The translations under genes and the position numbers were made by a program. 64,000 bases of DNA. Origin: Limnomonas spitsbergensis (Eukaryota; Chlorophyta; Chlorophyceae; Chlamydomonadales). Shown here in pieces: positions 1 to 7,534 of the stretch. The stretch spans positions 2,418,001-2,482,000 of the forward strand of contig JAYJMM010000095.1 in NCBI GenBank assembly GCA_037349105.1, written 5' to 3'. The notes beneath the pieces are model-generated. The model searched no databases. It had not been told where the DNA came from and saw only the letters and a program-made list of their open reading frames with translations. Within the stretch, counting starts at the first letter, position 1. The number at the start of each line of letters is the position of its first letter.

Positions 1-239
1 CATATTGCTTTCTCTGCTAGAAATGTTTTCTTTGCTTCCTCATATAGATTTTCGTCGCTGAGGAACACCCAGTCTTCGATGGCACCACAAATCGTCTCAG
101 GGCCCACATCGGCACTAATAATTAAGCGTGTTGCATCGCTGAGTAGCTTAGGGTACCGCTGGATGACTTCCGTCAAAATCTCCGATGGGGTCAAGTCTTG
201 TTTCTCGAGACACTGTGTGATGAACATTTCCGCTGTTCC
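1..239 (-). CDS. Internal exon of an unidentified minus-strand gene, cut by the left window edge
   Basis: On the minus strand the reading frame is open from a possible splice acceptor (TTTCACAG, plus-strand 240-247) to position 1 with no stop. The peptide begins GTAEMFITQCLEKQDL and runs on as about 79 residues of mixed, mainly helix-forming sequence with evenly spread charged residues, ending at the edge with ...EEAKKTFLAEKAI. This looks like real coding sequence rather than a chance frame. No family is recognised. Its upstream exons should lie at 240-968, but I could not build a consistent in-phase chain there. Its strand matches the gene at 969-6577, whose coding frame ends at 969, so it may be a separate downstream gene or a later part of the same transcript. 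Confidence 0.45.
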
Positions 240-968
240 CTGTGAAACACAATGGGCGCTCGGGCTGAGAGAGTGTTTCAAAGAGTGCATGTTTGACCTT
301 TTCCTTTTATTATCTCATCATGCACGTTTATAATTAGATGGGTGGTGCTAAGGGTTAGCCAGCTCATGGGGGCCATACTTGGTCAAGTTCATCATCTCGT
401 CGCGACCCTAAATCCTCACATACCATCAAAACACAGTTAGAAATATAACATCACGTGTGGATGACATGTAATACCTGCTGATTTCCCACAATCGGGCTGT
501 CAGGAATCTCGACTCTTGACCAGGGGTGACATCCCGCTCGTGGGCTCCCAGTATTATCACCAAGGAAATGACCGGTAATGAACACATCCTACATCACATA
601 ACAGCACCACTCATATGTTGAATACATTGTGAATTTAGATTAGTCATCTCTCATATGTCTCAGGATATATATGTCAGCATAAATTGTGTTCGAGATAAAC
701 AACAACTAGGGATCTTGTCACCTTGAAGTCAGCATCCACATGAGATGTGACAAGTGAAGCTAAGGAGGGCGAGACACGCATCACAACTTGTGGTCCACTA
801 TTATCAAAATTTCAAATCAGAGGACCAACCTTAACATGTTCAATGGTGCCTAAGTTTGTCAGCCTGAAACTTTTGCTCCTTCAATATGGACTTGACATCT
901 TTGCTGTTAAAGACATGCAAGGATGACAATTCCAAGACCTTTGTAGAACACAGAGGGAGGGGGTAGGG
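240..968. other. AT-richer spacer or intron sequence with weak exon candidates
   Basis: No confident gene. Two minus-strand segments look exon-like. Positions 722-797 lie between a TAG acceptor and an AAG|GTGACA donor and are open in one frame (GPQVVMRVSPSLASLV...). Positions 475-544 lie between a GAG acceptor and a CAG|GTATTA donor. Their phases do not join with each other or with the exon at 1-239, so they are not called as CDS. Confidence 0.3.
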
Positions 969-1361
969 TTAAGCGAAAGTGTAAGCCTGAAGCCTCTCGT
1001 TGCGCCCCCCTGACATCTTGACCGTAATGGGCGAGCCCACCATGCGAACAAAGCCAAATCTCCGGGCCGCCATAGCAGCTTCCATCTGCTCGCTCGAAGG
1101 TGCAGAACTATTGACATCTACCCAGCGAAAATGCTGGACGATGGTTACAATCCTCGCTGTCCTCGACTTTTGGAAGACGTCGCCAACAGCTCGCTCGTCA
1201 ACACCGTTGAAACCTTGCCAACACGCAAGGATGTGCGTCGCCGGCTCAATGCTGGAGATGTTGCTGACACTTTCACAAATGGTGATAGGCAGCTTCCTTT
1301 CTGGTAGAAAAGCCTCGATTATGTCAACCTTCTTTGCCTCTCGCATATTTCTCATGGTCAT
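969..1361 (-). CDS. C-terminal half of a class I SAM-dependent methyltransferase-like domain
   Basis: This frame encodes about 130 residues ending in a TAA stop, with a C-terminal strand-like end (GRNERLQAYTFA). It contains PATHILACWQGF, in the place of motif IV of Rossmann-fold methyltransferases, and ARIVTIVQHF, like the following hydrophobic strand. It continues the domain begun at 1358-1615 but lies one base out of register: its first ATG (1359-1361) overlaps the TGA (1358-1360) of the upstream frame as ATGA. A one-base loss in the genome, a sequence error, or recoding would each explain this. The general arrangement resembles DOT1-like and related small-molecule or protein methyltransferases, but the substrate cannot be told. 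The assignment rests on motif order only. Confidence 0.5.
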   Translation of the reverse strand: MTMRNMREAKKVDIIEAFLPERKLPITICESVSNISSIEPATHILACWQGFNGVDERAVGDVFQKSRTARIVTIVQHFRWVDVNSSAPSSEQMEAAMAARRFGFVRMVGSPITVKMSGGRNERLQAYTFA

Positions 1362-1615
1362 ACAATCAAAGACTCAGCCTTTTGGCACTTCAGAACATCA
1401 TACTCAACGCGGTATGCAGCTTTGGCACCTTCGCCTATTGCATGCATCAGAAACCGGCTCAAGCCAGACCCGATGTCTAATACTGTGCTGACAGTGTCAA
1501 ACATGGTGAGACGAGTCCATAGCATTAAAATGTCTGTAGTCCCGGCTAGGGTCAGGGTGCCGTAGGTTCCGCCAGACCCATTGCCACCACCGAGTAAGTC
1601 TTCACAGACACTCAT
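1358..1615 (-). CDS. N-terminal half of the methyltransferase-like domain with SAM-binding motif I
   Basis: About 85 residues containing TVLDIGSGLSRFLMHA, an AdoMet-binding motif I (D-x-G-x-G-x-G type) in which the last Gly is replaced by Ser. It is followed by YRVEYD, whose acidic residue fits the ribose-binding position at the end of strand 2. Upstream, TYGTLTLAGTTDIL resembles the lead-in helix of this fold. The frame stops at 1358-1360 and the domain resumes one base out of frame at 1361. The ATG at 1613-1615 need not be the start: a splice acceptor inside it (ATGAG|TGTC) would join the exon upstream at 2092-2472 in a compatible phase, although that exon's matching donor (GC|GTTACC) is poor. 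With a weakened glycine motif and a frame break, this may be a decaying gene. Confidence 0.5.
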   Translation of the reverse strand: MSVCEDLLGGGNGSGGTYGTLTLAGTTDILMLWTRLTMFDTVSTVLDIGSGLSRFLMHAIGEGAKAAYRVEYDVLKCQKAESLIV

Positions 1616-2091
1616 GTTGTTGAATAGTGTAGATTGAAGTGCACTTTTCTACGCACAGAAATTAACATGTATTTGTCATGAGAGATCAATGCTTAACACA
1701 TGCAAGGACCACAATTTAAAGAACTCAGACGGTGTATGTCAACTCAGATCCCTCAAACTATAAACACAGTGTGCACATCCTAAGCAATATAGCATAACTA
1801 CTTTTTGTGATGATTGGTCTTCATAATCACAATCGGTCTGTATCATAATCAGTATTTTGTTGTAGCCAGTTTCAAGTAGCTTTACATGCGCCTTTCATTT
1901 ACAAGAACTTCATTCCTCTGAAGTGCCTTCACAGACACCTCATAAAAGGTGTGCACATCAAAGATTTAAACACCATGTCAATATATATCTATAGGCACAA
2001 AGCAGAATTTCCATGTTCAATATTGAGAAAGAAATGCAAGGAAATAATGTATTCGCTGGTGAAAGACTAGAACGTTCATACAAAGCGGTAT
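1616..2091 (-). other. Probable intron between linker exon and methyltransferase exon
   Basis: AT-rich sequence with no sustained open frame on either strand. It separates the exon ending near 2092 from the methyltransferase domain. The donor side is not resolved: the upstream frame meets TAG at 2092-2094 and the nearest GT in a usable phase is non-consensus. Confidence 0.35.
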
Positions 2092-2472
2092 CTAGCAAGT
2101 CGGTAACGCATTTATCTCCGCCCTCTTTTTCTCGGACAATTTTGCCGCATGAATCATGGACGCAGACCCAAAGGGTGCCGACTGATGCCTGGCAGCGGGA
2201 TGTACGAGAACACTTCCAACCGACGATTTTGCAGTCAGTTGCTTTGCCATCTCAAAGTTTCCGCGCCTGACATATTTTTTTATCAACTCCTTGAATACTG
2301 ACTGGCTCTCACGTATGCACCCGATGTAAGCCTCCCATTGTTTTCTTTCGCGTTGAATTTCCCGTTGGGATGCAACGACACTATTCGCTTCGCTGGCTAG
2401 CTGGCTGGTAGGATAATAGGAGCTTGTCCCAATCCCGGCGCTCATTTGTGGATGTGGACGAGCATCTGAACC
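2092..2472 (-). CDS. Linker exon of the minus-strand gene, unknown domain
   Basis: The exon begins at a good acceptor (CCAATGCAG|GGTTCAG, CAG at 2473-2475) in phase 0, like the exons upstream. It encodes about 126 residues: a Ser/Gly/Pro-rich start (GSDARPHPQMSAGIG), a charged helix (SQREIQRERKQWEAYIG), then FKELIKKYVRRGNFEMAKQL and a basic end (LSEKKRAEINALP). The 3' boundary is uncertain because the frame runs to a TAG at 2092-2094 without a clear donor. Its position just before the methyltransferase domain and the INALP ending suggest it leads into that domain. No family is recognised. Confidence 0.5.
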   Translation of the reverse strand, partial: GSDARPHPQMSAGIGTSSYYPTSQLASEANSVVASQREIQRERKQWEAYIGCIRESQSVFKELIKKYVRRGNFEMAKQLTAKSSVGSVLVHPAARHQSAPFGSASMIHAAKLSEKKRAEINALPTC

Positions 2473-2808
2473 CTGCATTGGTAATTACACGAGTAACTAC
2501 CATTGCCGACATATTTTGTAATATAAACAAGTTGCCATGAGCTTTTGTAGATAATGACCGCTAAATGTCTTAGACTTTGCACATGCAAGTGTGTGACAAT
2601 TCATGCCATAAATAAATATAATGTTGCTTTCAACCTTTCATGCCGTATAATGTCTGAGATCAGATTAACGTTCTAGACATGAGTACACAAAATAACGCGC
2701 ATACAACGAGGTCGCAAATCTGCCATACATAAACTAAGCTCAGTGCCTTATGTTACACGGCACGTAATGAAACGAGACCCCGAATATTAAAGAAAACACC
2801 AAACCCAC
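2473..2808 (-). other. Intron, 336 bp, duplicated copy of the intron at 3133-3468
   Basis: Donor CAG|GTGGGTTTGG and acceptor TACCAATGCAG. It aligns along its whole length with the upstream intron 3133-3468. Both are exactly 336 bp and share many blocks (for example ATGAAACGAGACCC and TGTGTGACAAT on the plus strand), with scattered differences. Confidence 0.7.
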
Positions 2809-3132
2809 CTGTCCTCGATCACTGCCCGCTGCCTCATCGCCGGGTGTTGCCTGGGCGCCTAATGCAGCCTGGGCTCCCTTAGCGGCCTGGGCGCTCGTTG
2901 CAGCTTGGGCGCTCGATGCAGCATGGGCGCCCTTAGCTGCCTGGGCGCTCGATGCAGCCTGGGCGCCCTTAGCTGCCTGGGCGCTCGATGCAGCCTGGGC
3001 ACCCTCTGCTGCCTGGGCGCCCGATGCAGCATGGGCACCCATTGTTGTCACAATGCCCGGGGTAACCTCGGCGCCCGGTGGTGCCCTAGCGCCTGATGCT
3101 ACCTGAGCACCCGGTGCTACACGAGCATTTTC
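2809..3132 (-). CDS. Ala/Gly/Gln low-complexity exon (duplicated exon copy 2)
   Basis: A 324-bp, 108-codon, phase-0 exon bounded by TATCCAATGCAG| and CAG|GTGGGT. It starts ENARVAPGAQVASGARAPPG, then carries tandem hexapeptides of A-Q-A-A-x-x type (AQAASS, AQAAKG) as a 36-bp DNA repeat with an 18-bp sub-unit. It ends ATPGDEAAGSDRGQ. The exon upstream (3469-3675) ends almost the same way (LGDKAAGDDGGQ) and the two flanking introns are homologous, so this exon-intron unit arose by tandem duplication with an exact 660-bp offset. The product is probably a disordered, extended linker. The opposite-strand Cys-rich frame here is a shadow. Confidence 0.6.
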
Positions 3133-3468
3133 CTGCATTGGATATAACACGAGTAACTATCATGGCCGGCATATTTCATAATATAAATAAGGTACGGTAC
3201 CATGACGTTTTTTTGTTTGGATGACCACTAAATGGATTTGAATTTGCACATGCAGATGTGTGACAATCCATGCCATAAACAAAATGTAATGTTGCTTTAA
3301 ACTTTGTCGATAAATGTTAGAAATCAGATTGCCGTTCCAAACACGTGTTTTAAACATAGCGCGCATAGAACGAGGTTCCAATACTGCCATAAATAATTAA
3401 GTTCAGAGCCTTATGTCACGGCACATAATGAAACGAGACCCAAGTCCTAGAGGAGGCACCAAACCCAC
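3133..3468 (-). other. Intron, 336 bp, duplicated copy of the intron at 2473-2808
   Basis: Donor CAG|GTGGGTTTGG and acceptor ATCCAATGCAG. Same length as, and homologous to, the next intron downstream in the transcript. It contains a run of T at 3208-3217 that is absent from the other copy. Confidence 0.7.
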
Positions 3469-3675
3469 CTGTCCTCCGTCATCGCCCGCTGCCTTATCCC
3501 CCAGAGCTTCCTGGGCGGCCGGTGCTGCTTGAGCGCCCGGGGTAGCCTCAACGCCCGGTGCTGCCTGGGCGCCCGGGGTAGCCTCAGCGCCCGGTGCTGC
3601 CGTGTTATGCCAGAGGTTAAACCTCTGTCTGCTGATGTCAGCCCTGCCATCAGCTGAGGCAGTCCACGGTGCGAC
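3469..3675 (-). CDS. Ala/Pro/Gly-rich exon (duplicated exon copy 1)
   Basis: A 207-bp, 69-codon, phase-0 exon from a TAG acceptor (CTACAAATAG|GTCGCAC) to CAG|GTGGGT. It begins VAPWTASADGRADISRQRFN, then has repeats of A-P-G-A-E-A-T-P-G type (TPGAQAAPGVEATPGAQ) and ends DKAAGDDGGQ. It is homologous at its 3' end to exon 2809-3132. The acceptor has a weak pyrimidine tract, so the 5' end is less sure than the 3' end. Confidence 0.5.
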
Positions 3676-3898
3676 CTATTTGTAGTGGTGAACAAAATTT
3701 TAGTGCATACCCAAGATAAGTCATTTCAGTATTACATCCCTCCCATTTGTACACCCGCCCTGATCTCCCCACCTGCCCTAGACAATATTTTGGTATAGAC
3801 CCATGACAAGTAATTTACAACCCTTCTAAGTGTTGGTGCAGCAAGTCTCATGCCAAAGCGACAAAGGTTGTTTTGAAACTTACAACACTGGTACTTAC

Positions 3899-3988
3899 TT
3901 TGCCATGCTTGCGATACACTGCTTCCAGTTCTGCTTGCAAACCTGTCATTGGGACATCTGAGGCTGGGGACGCGCCAGCCATACGAAC
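3899..3988 (-). CDS. Short phase-0 exon with an amphipathic helix
   Basis: A 90-bp, 30-codon exon bounded by CATTTGTCAG|GTTCG and GGCAAA|GTAAGT. It encodes VRMAGASPASDVPM followed by TGLQAELEAVYRKHGK, a likely coiled or amphipathic helix. The Met at residue 3 could act as an alternative start, but phase-0 exons continue upstream. It lies between exons 4168-4416 and 3469-3675. Confidence 0.55.
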
Positions 3989-4167
3989 CTGACAAATGAG
4001 CCAAGTGAGGACGCTTCAGCATGCCGCCATATGGCTCAACATTATTTGAATGAAAACATTATCTACCTACATTTTTAAATTAGGCAAGAGATACATTTAT
4101 GTTCGACACATGAATGCAATGATAATCTTTCCACGAGATGTTTAATAGTGTAGAACTAATTCCCCAC

Positions 4168-4416
4168 CTTGCAAGATTGCGACATCTGTGTAACAGATGT
4201 GATGGCCGTTTCAAATTTCGCCAGGATGTCACCAAAATACGCATCATCAGGCTTCAACAGTGATTTGTTCGGAGTCGTGCAAGCATCCTGGAAGGAAGCT
4301 AGTGGGCGGCGTGAATGAGGTGTATAGTAAACACCCAATGCTGCGACGGCTTCGATCATGTACTTCGGCGTGTTCTGCATGTATGTCTTACACGAGTCAA
4401 TCATGATGAGGCGTTC
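4168..4416 (-). CDS. Phase-0 exon, mainly helical, unknown family
   Basis: A 249-bp, 83-codon exon bounded by CATTCATGTAG|GAACG and TTGCAAG|GTGGGG. The peptide starts ERLIMIDSCKTYMQNTPKYM, continues through a helix (EAVAALGVYYTPHSRRPLAS) and ends in a helix with AKFETAITSVTQMSQSCK. Hydrophobic spacing and codon use look like genuine coding sequence. No known motif is recognised. The exon upstream (4600-4749) ends in acidic helix (VLSEDVE), which runs smoothly into ERLIM. Confidence 0.6.
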
Positions 4417-4599
4417 CTACATGAATGGGACATAAGTTAAATGCAATTCTTACATACCGGTATGATGACCAGCAAACAAAAACAAAAGCTTCTAGGGACC
4501 TTAGCAAGAAGCAAACAGCTCATTATCCATTCATCTGCCTACTTCATGACATATAATTTACAAGTGTTGCATTCCATCTCACTCAAATGTTTAGCTTAC

Positions 4600-4749
4600 C
4601 TCCACGTCCTCACTCAAAACCTCTGTGAACTGAACAAGCATTTCCCGGACATGAGCAGCAGTCTCCAGCAGGTTCTGGAGATAATGTGTAGACTGAAGTT
4701 GCTTCAGATGTTCCACGACCCAATTGTTCTCTTCGTCTCTCTGAATGTC
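4600..4749 (-). CDS. Phase-0 helical exon, unknown family
   Basis: A 150-bp, 50-codon exon bounded by CCTTTTGTAG|GACATT and GTGGAG|GTAAGC, both close to consensus. The peptide starts DIQRDEENNWVVEHLKQLQ, continues LQNLLETAAHVREMLV and ends FTEVLSEDVE, with heptad-like Leu spacing that suggests a helical bundle or coiled coil. It contains no start codon at its 5' end, so a scan for ATG-initiated frames misses it. Confidence 0.6.
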
Positions 4750-4841
4750 CTACAAAAGGCATTGGCAGTTGCGCAAAAATATATTTACGAAGACAATGGA
4801 AGTGTTAAAGCAGTCCATCAACATTGACTACATGTATGTAC

Positions 4842-5093
4842 ATCAGAGTTGATGCAAAGCTGGAACCACTCTTGTAGAAGTTTGGTCACGCGGCCGACGG
4901 CTTCGTCGAGAAGAGGTCGAAAATCTGCCCGGTCAGCGTCAGGGTTCAGCCCATTTTTCTCCTTAAACAGAAAAATGATCAAACCATCCAGACTCTTATC
5001 CAGGAGATGTAAAACCTGGTCGGCCAACACTTGGCCCCCTACAGGGAAGGAGTGTAGATCAGTTGTAATCCGCTTGACATGGGCTTGCAGTTG
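4842..5093 (-). CDS. Phase-0 helical exon, unknown family
   Basis: A 252-bp, 84-codon exon with acceptor AATCAATGCAG|CAACTG. The donor GAT|GTACAT is weak but keeps phase 0. The peptide starts QLQAHVKRITTDLHSF and contains VLHLLDKSLDGLIIFLFKEK and FRPLLDEAVGRVTKLLQEWF, so it is rich in hydrophobic helices. The ATG at 5097-5099 falls in the acceptor and could serve as a start in an unspliced transcript. No domain is recognised. Together with 4600-4749 and 4168-4416 it may form one alpha-helical domain of about 217 residues. Confidence 0.55.
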
Positions 5094-5217
5094 CTGCATT
5101 GATTAAGGAATTTGTGGCTCATCATTTGTCATGTTGCAGTACCGTAATCAGTTCTTTTGTTTGGTAAAAATGCCATGCGCAGTAAGAAGGTATTTTTTGT
5201 CAGAACAAATATCTTAC

Positions 5218-5331
5218 CTGCTCTGGTGTCTCTTGATGATCGTATGGTATGCCGCCACTTAGGTACTTTGCACGCATGCGGCCACCTCTGATCGGATCGG
5301 GCGAGGAGGCTGTTGCGTAGTCATCATTTCC
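5218..5331 (-). CDS. Short hydrophilic phase-0 exon
   Basis: A 114-bp, 38-codon exon bounded by CCACTCACCAG|GGAAAT and GAGCAG|GTAAGA. The peptide is GNDDYATASSPDPIRGG, then a basic stretch and GIPYDHQETPEQ. It is polar and probably disordered. Its splice sites are good and it has the same length (38 codons) as the exon at 5568-5681, though the sequences do not resemble each other. Confidence 0.5.
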
Positions 5332-5567
5332 CTGGTGAGTGGATGAGTTGTCACAGTTGGGTGTACAGTTCCAATACAAAAAAGATGGCACGTTGTGCTT
5401 GAGGGGTTGTAGGTAGGGTAAGTAGAGTAATGAAGTGACCAGGGTCATGCCCGTTTAGCCATGAACAAGCCACATGCACATTTACATATGAAGATAAATA
5501 ATGAAACTTACAGGTATCAGTGAGATGGGGGGAGGAGGGGGGGGGAGGGGGGGTAACTTTATTTCAC
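5332..5567 (-). other. Intron with poly-C tract on the coding strand
   Basis: Between exons 5568-5681 and 5218-5331. It holds a G-rich run on the plus strand (5527-5553), equal to a long C-rich tract near the donor in the transcript. The Pro-rich frames across it come from this composition. Confidence 0.45.
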
Positions 5568-5681
5568 CTGGTGAGCTCGGGACCTTGGTGGCGCCATCAA
5601 GTTGTAGTCCTCCTGTTGTTTTGACGACCTTTCCACGTGCAACTGCTGACTCCCATCCGGCACATTGTCCGGCCTGCTCCC
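5568..5681 (-). CDS. Short hydrophilic phase-0 exon
   Basis: A 114-bp, 38-codon exon bounded by CATCCTTCAG|GGGAGC and CACCAG|GTGAAA. The peptide is GSRPDNVPDGSQQLHVERSS, then KQQEDYNLMAPPRSRAHQ. It is polar, with no recognised domain. The acceptor follows a long pyrimidine tract. A competing Pro-rich frame on the same strand reads through the donor and is rejected. Confidence 0.45.
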
Positions 5682-6122
5682 CTGAAGGATGGGGGTAATG
5701 GGGGGGGGGACAAGGGCAAGATTGACTAGGGTGGGGAGCGATAGGGGGCGAGAGGACAGAATGGTCAAGGGATGGAGAAGACTGGGGGGGAGGTACATTG
5801 GATGGGGACAGGTGGGGGGGGAGTGACAAGGGGGACAGGTGGGGAGGTGAAGGTGGGGCACGATACTGTAGCTCAAACAATTTATGTTATCGCAATGGGG
5901 TTATGGGTGACAGTGGCTGTGAAGATGAGGTGGTGTAGAGTGGAAGGTGTGCATGACAGTGGCGAGGGAAATCACCGTTGTTTCACTGAGCCCATAACAT
6001 GGCCAGCGTATGAGAGGGACATTGGATGGTATGGATAGGTTTGAGAGGCAAACAGTGGGTGATGGGATTGCGACGCTGTAATAACAATTGCAATGCTGTA
6101 ATATATCTTTTTAGTCACAAAC
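5682..6122 (-). other. Intron rich in C on the coding strand
   Basis: Plus-strand 5697-5860 is a G-rich, loosely repetitive stretch with several GGGGACAGGTGGGG-like blocks, which is C-rich in the transcript. The rest (5861-6122) is ordinary sequence with no sustained open frame. Confidence 0.4.
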
Positions 6123-6215
6123 CTGCAGCAGCTCGATCCTAGGTATGGACGGTCCGGTTTCGAAACTGAGACGGGGTTGCTTGCTAGAGGCGATTGCATC
6201 CCTCGAGCCGCCCAA
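6123..6215 (-). CDS. Short phase-0 exon
   Basis: A 93-bp, 31-codon exon bounded by ATACACCAGCAG|TTGGGC and CTGCAG|GTTTGT. The peptide begins LGGSRDAIASSKQPRLSFET and ends SIPRIELLQ. The acceptor lies after a poly-C run (plus-strand 6230-6400 is G-rich). It is the most 5' exon that fits the phase-0 series well. Confidence 0.45.
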
Positions 6216-6412
6216 CTGCTGGTGTATCAAGGGGGGGGAGGAAAATGTGGGAGAGGGACAGAAAGGTAGGGGAAGGGATGACAAGGGGGGCAGAAGGGGA
6301 GGCAGAGGGGGACAATGGGGAGGAGGAGGGGTAATAACATGAGGGGTGGGGGGCAGGGGGGAGAGGGGAAGGAGGAAAGAGGGACAAGGGGGGGGGGGGG
6401 CTTGGGGCTTAC

Positions 6413-6577
6413 TAGTAGCGTCGGTAAGATTCGTGCGTTTGAAAGTTGCTTGCAACAAACGAAAACGTGATTGAAATCGTCGCTTGATTCAACCCTAGCT
6501 TCAAACGGGTTTTCAGTTGAAAACAACGTGTTTGAAAGCCATTTGAAACAAGCGACAATCAAGCATGGTTGAATCAA
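6413..6577 (-). CDS. Possible first coding exon of the minus-strand gene
   Basis: Reads from an ATG at 6575-6577 for 55 codons (MIQPCLIVACFKWLSNTLFS ... LSNARILPTLL) to a donor CTACTA|GTAAGC in phase 0, matching the next exon. The 5' half overlaps the degenerate TTGAATCAA repeat field, so the open frame may be chance. No promoter element is evident upstream. Confidence 0.25.
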
Positions 6578-7100
6578 TCGGGCTATCGAAGTGATTGAAA
6601 CAAGCAGTGTTCAAGTGGTAATCAATCATGCTTATGTTGACAGCTTGTACTGCTTGAGCTGCTTGAATCAAGCGATATGTTGACAGCTTTGAATCAAGCG
6701 AGCTGTCGACGCGTTTGAATCAAGCGAGATGTCGACGCGTTTGAATCAATTCTAGCATCAAGCAGGGTTTCGATTGAATCAACCATGGTTGAAACAAGTA
6801 GGGGTCAATCTCAATTGAATCAAGTGGTTATGTACCGCGTTTAAATCAACCCTAGCGTCCAGCAGGGTTTCGATTGAATCAAGATATTGTTTGAAACAAG
6901 GAGCATCAAGTCATGTTACAACGCAATTGGATCAGCCCTAACAGCAAGCATTGTATCGATTGAACCAAGTTAATGTTTGAAACAATAAATCAAATGACAC
7001 TTCACACACCTTATTAATCAATCCTAGCGTGATACATAGTTGAACTGAATACAGCTTTGGTCTGAAACAAGTACCGGTGGCAACAAACATTCATTGCAAT
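6430..7100. repeat. Degenerate repeat field built on TTGAATCAA / TTGAAACAAG
   Basis: The palindrome-like words TTGAATCAA and TTGAAACAAG recur throughout. A clean 26-bp tandem lies at 6662-6765 (four starts: 6662, 6688, 6714, 6740), two units of which end in GTCGACGCG. Then a longer unit with AGCAGGGTTTCGATTGAATC recurs at 6737 and 6837 (exactly 100 bp apart), with weaker copies near 6923 and 7009 (86 bp apart). No coding frame fits. It is an old, diverged tandem repeat between the gene and the telomere-like tract. Confidence 0.7.
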
Positions 7101-7323
7101 GATAAATAGACACACCCATAGTGTAATGAATGATGAAGATTTATAGAAAAATGCACTGTGTAAATGTCCCACCAACACCCAAGCAAGCCCTACGCCTCGG
7201 TCGCCTCCGTGACCCTCCCACAAATGTTTATGTGATTCACTCTAAAAGGACGCACATTCGTGTCATCAGCCATAACCATCGGATCAGGCAGTTCTTGATC
7301 TGGTCAAAGAAAAGAGGGATAGT
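7101..7323. other. Unannotated spacer
   Basis: Ordinary-composition sequence between the TTGAATCAA field and the telomere-like tract. I see no gene, splice pattern or repeat in it. Confidence 0.5.
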
Positions 7324-7534
7324 GGGTTTAGGGTTTAGGGTTTAGGGTTTGTAGGTAGGGTTTAGGGTTTAGGGTTTAGGGTTAAGGGTTTAGGGGTTTA
7401 GGGTTTAGGGTTTAGGGTTTAGGGTTTAGGGTTTAGGGTTTAGGGTTTAGGGTTTAGGGTTTAGGGTTTAGGGTTTAGGGTTTAGGGTTTAGGGTTTAGG
7501 GTTTAGGGTTTAGGGTTTAGGGTTAAGGGTTTAG
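7324..7534 (+). repeat. Interstitial telomeric repeat tract (TTTAGGG)n
   Basis: About 30 units of TTTAGGG, the Arabidopsis-type telomere repeat, nearly uninterrupted for 210 bp. The few variants are TTTGTAGGTAGGG near the left end, GGGTTAAGGG close to each end and one extra G. The G-rich strand reads left to right, so as a chromosome end it would face right, yet at least 56 kb of other DNA follows. It is therefore interstitial, from past end fusion, break repair or subtelomeric rearrangement, unless the assembly is wrong here. Confidence 0.95.

Larger units (their letters stand above)
969..1615 (-). pseudogene. Methyltransferase-like domain interrupted by a one-base frame change
   Basis: Taken together, the two overlapping frames (1358-1615 and 969-1361) give a colinear Rossmann methyltransferase layout: motif I, acidic ribose-binding residue, motif IV-like strand, C-terminal strand. 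The only break is at 1358-1361. No intron fits there because the frames overlap by four bases. The pseudogene call assumes the base sequence is right. If it is a sequencing error, the locus is an intact C-terminal exon. Confidence 0.4.

Noticed and set aside
1000..1491. Plus-strand frame of 163 codons
   Set aside because: Antisense to the methyltransferase-like frames, which carry recognisable motifs.
2905..3096. Plus-strand Cys/Leu/Gly repeat peptide
   Set aside because: Shadow of the minus-strand Ala/Gly/Gln repeat exon 2809-3132.
5482..5880. Pro-rich protein on the minus strand (132 codons)
   Set aside because: It lies across C-rich introns and reads through a good donor (CACCAG|GTGAAA). 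The other frame between good splice sites is a better exon.
7324..7534. True chromosome end
   Set aside because: The tract is only about 210 bp and more than 56 kb of sequence continues beyond it.
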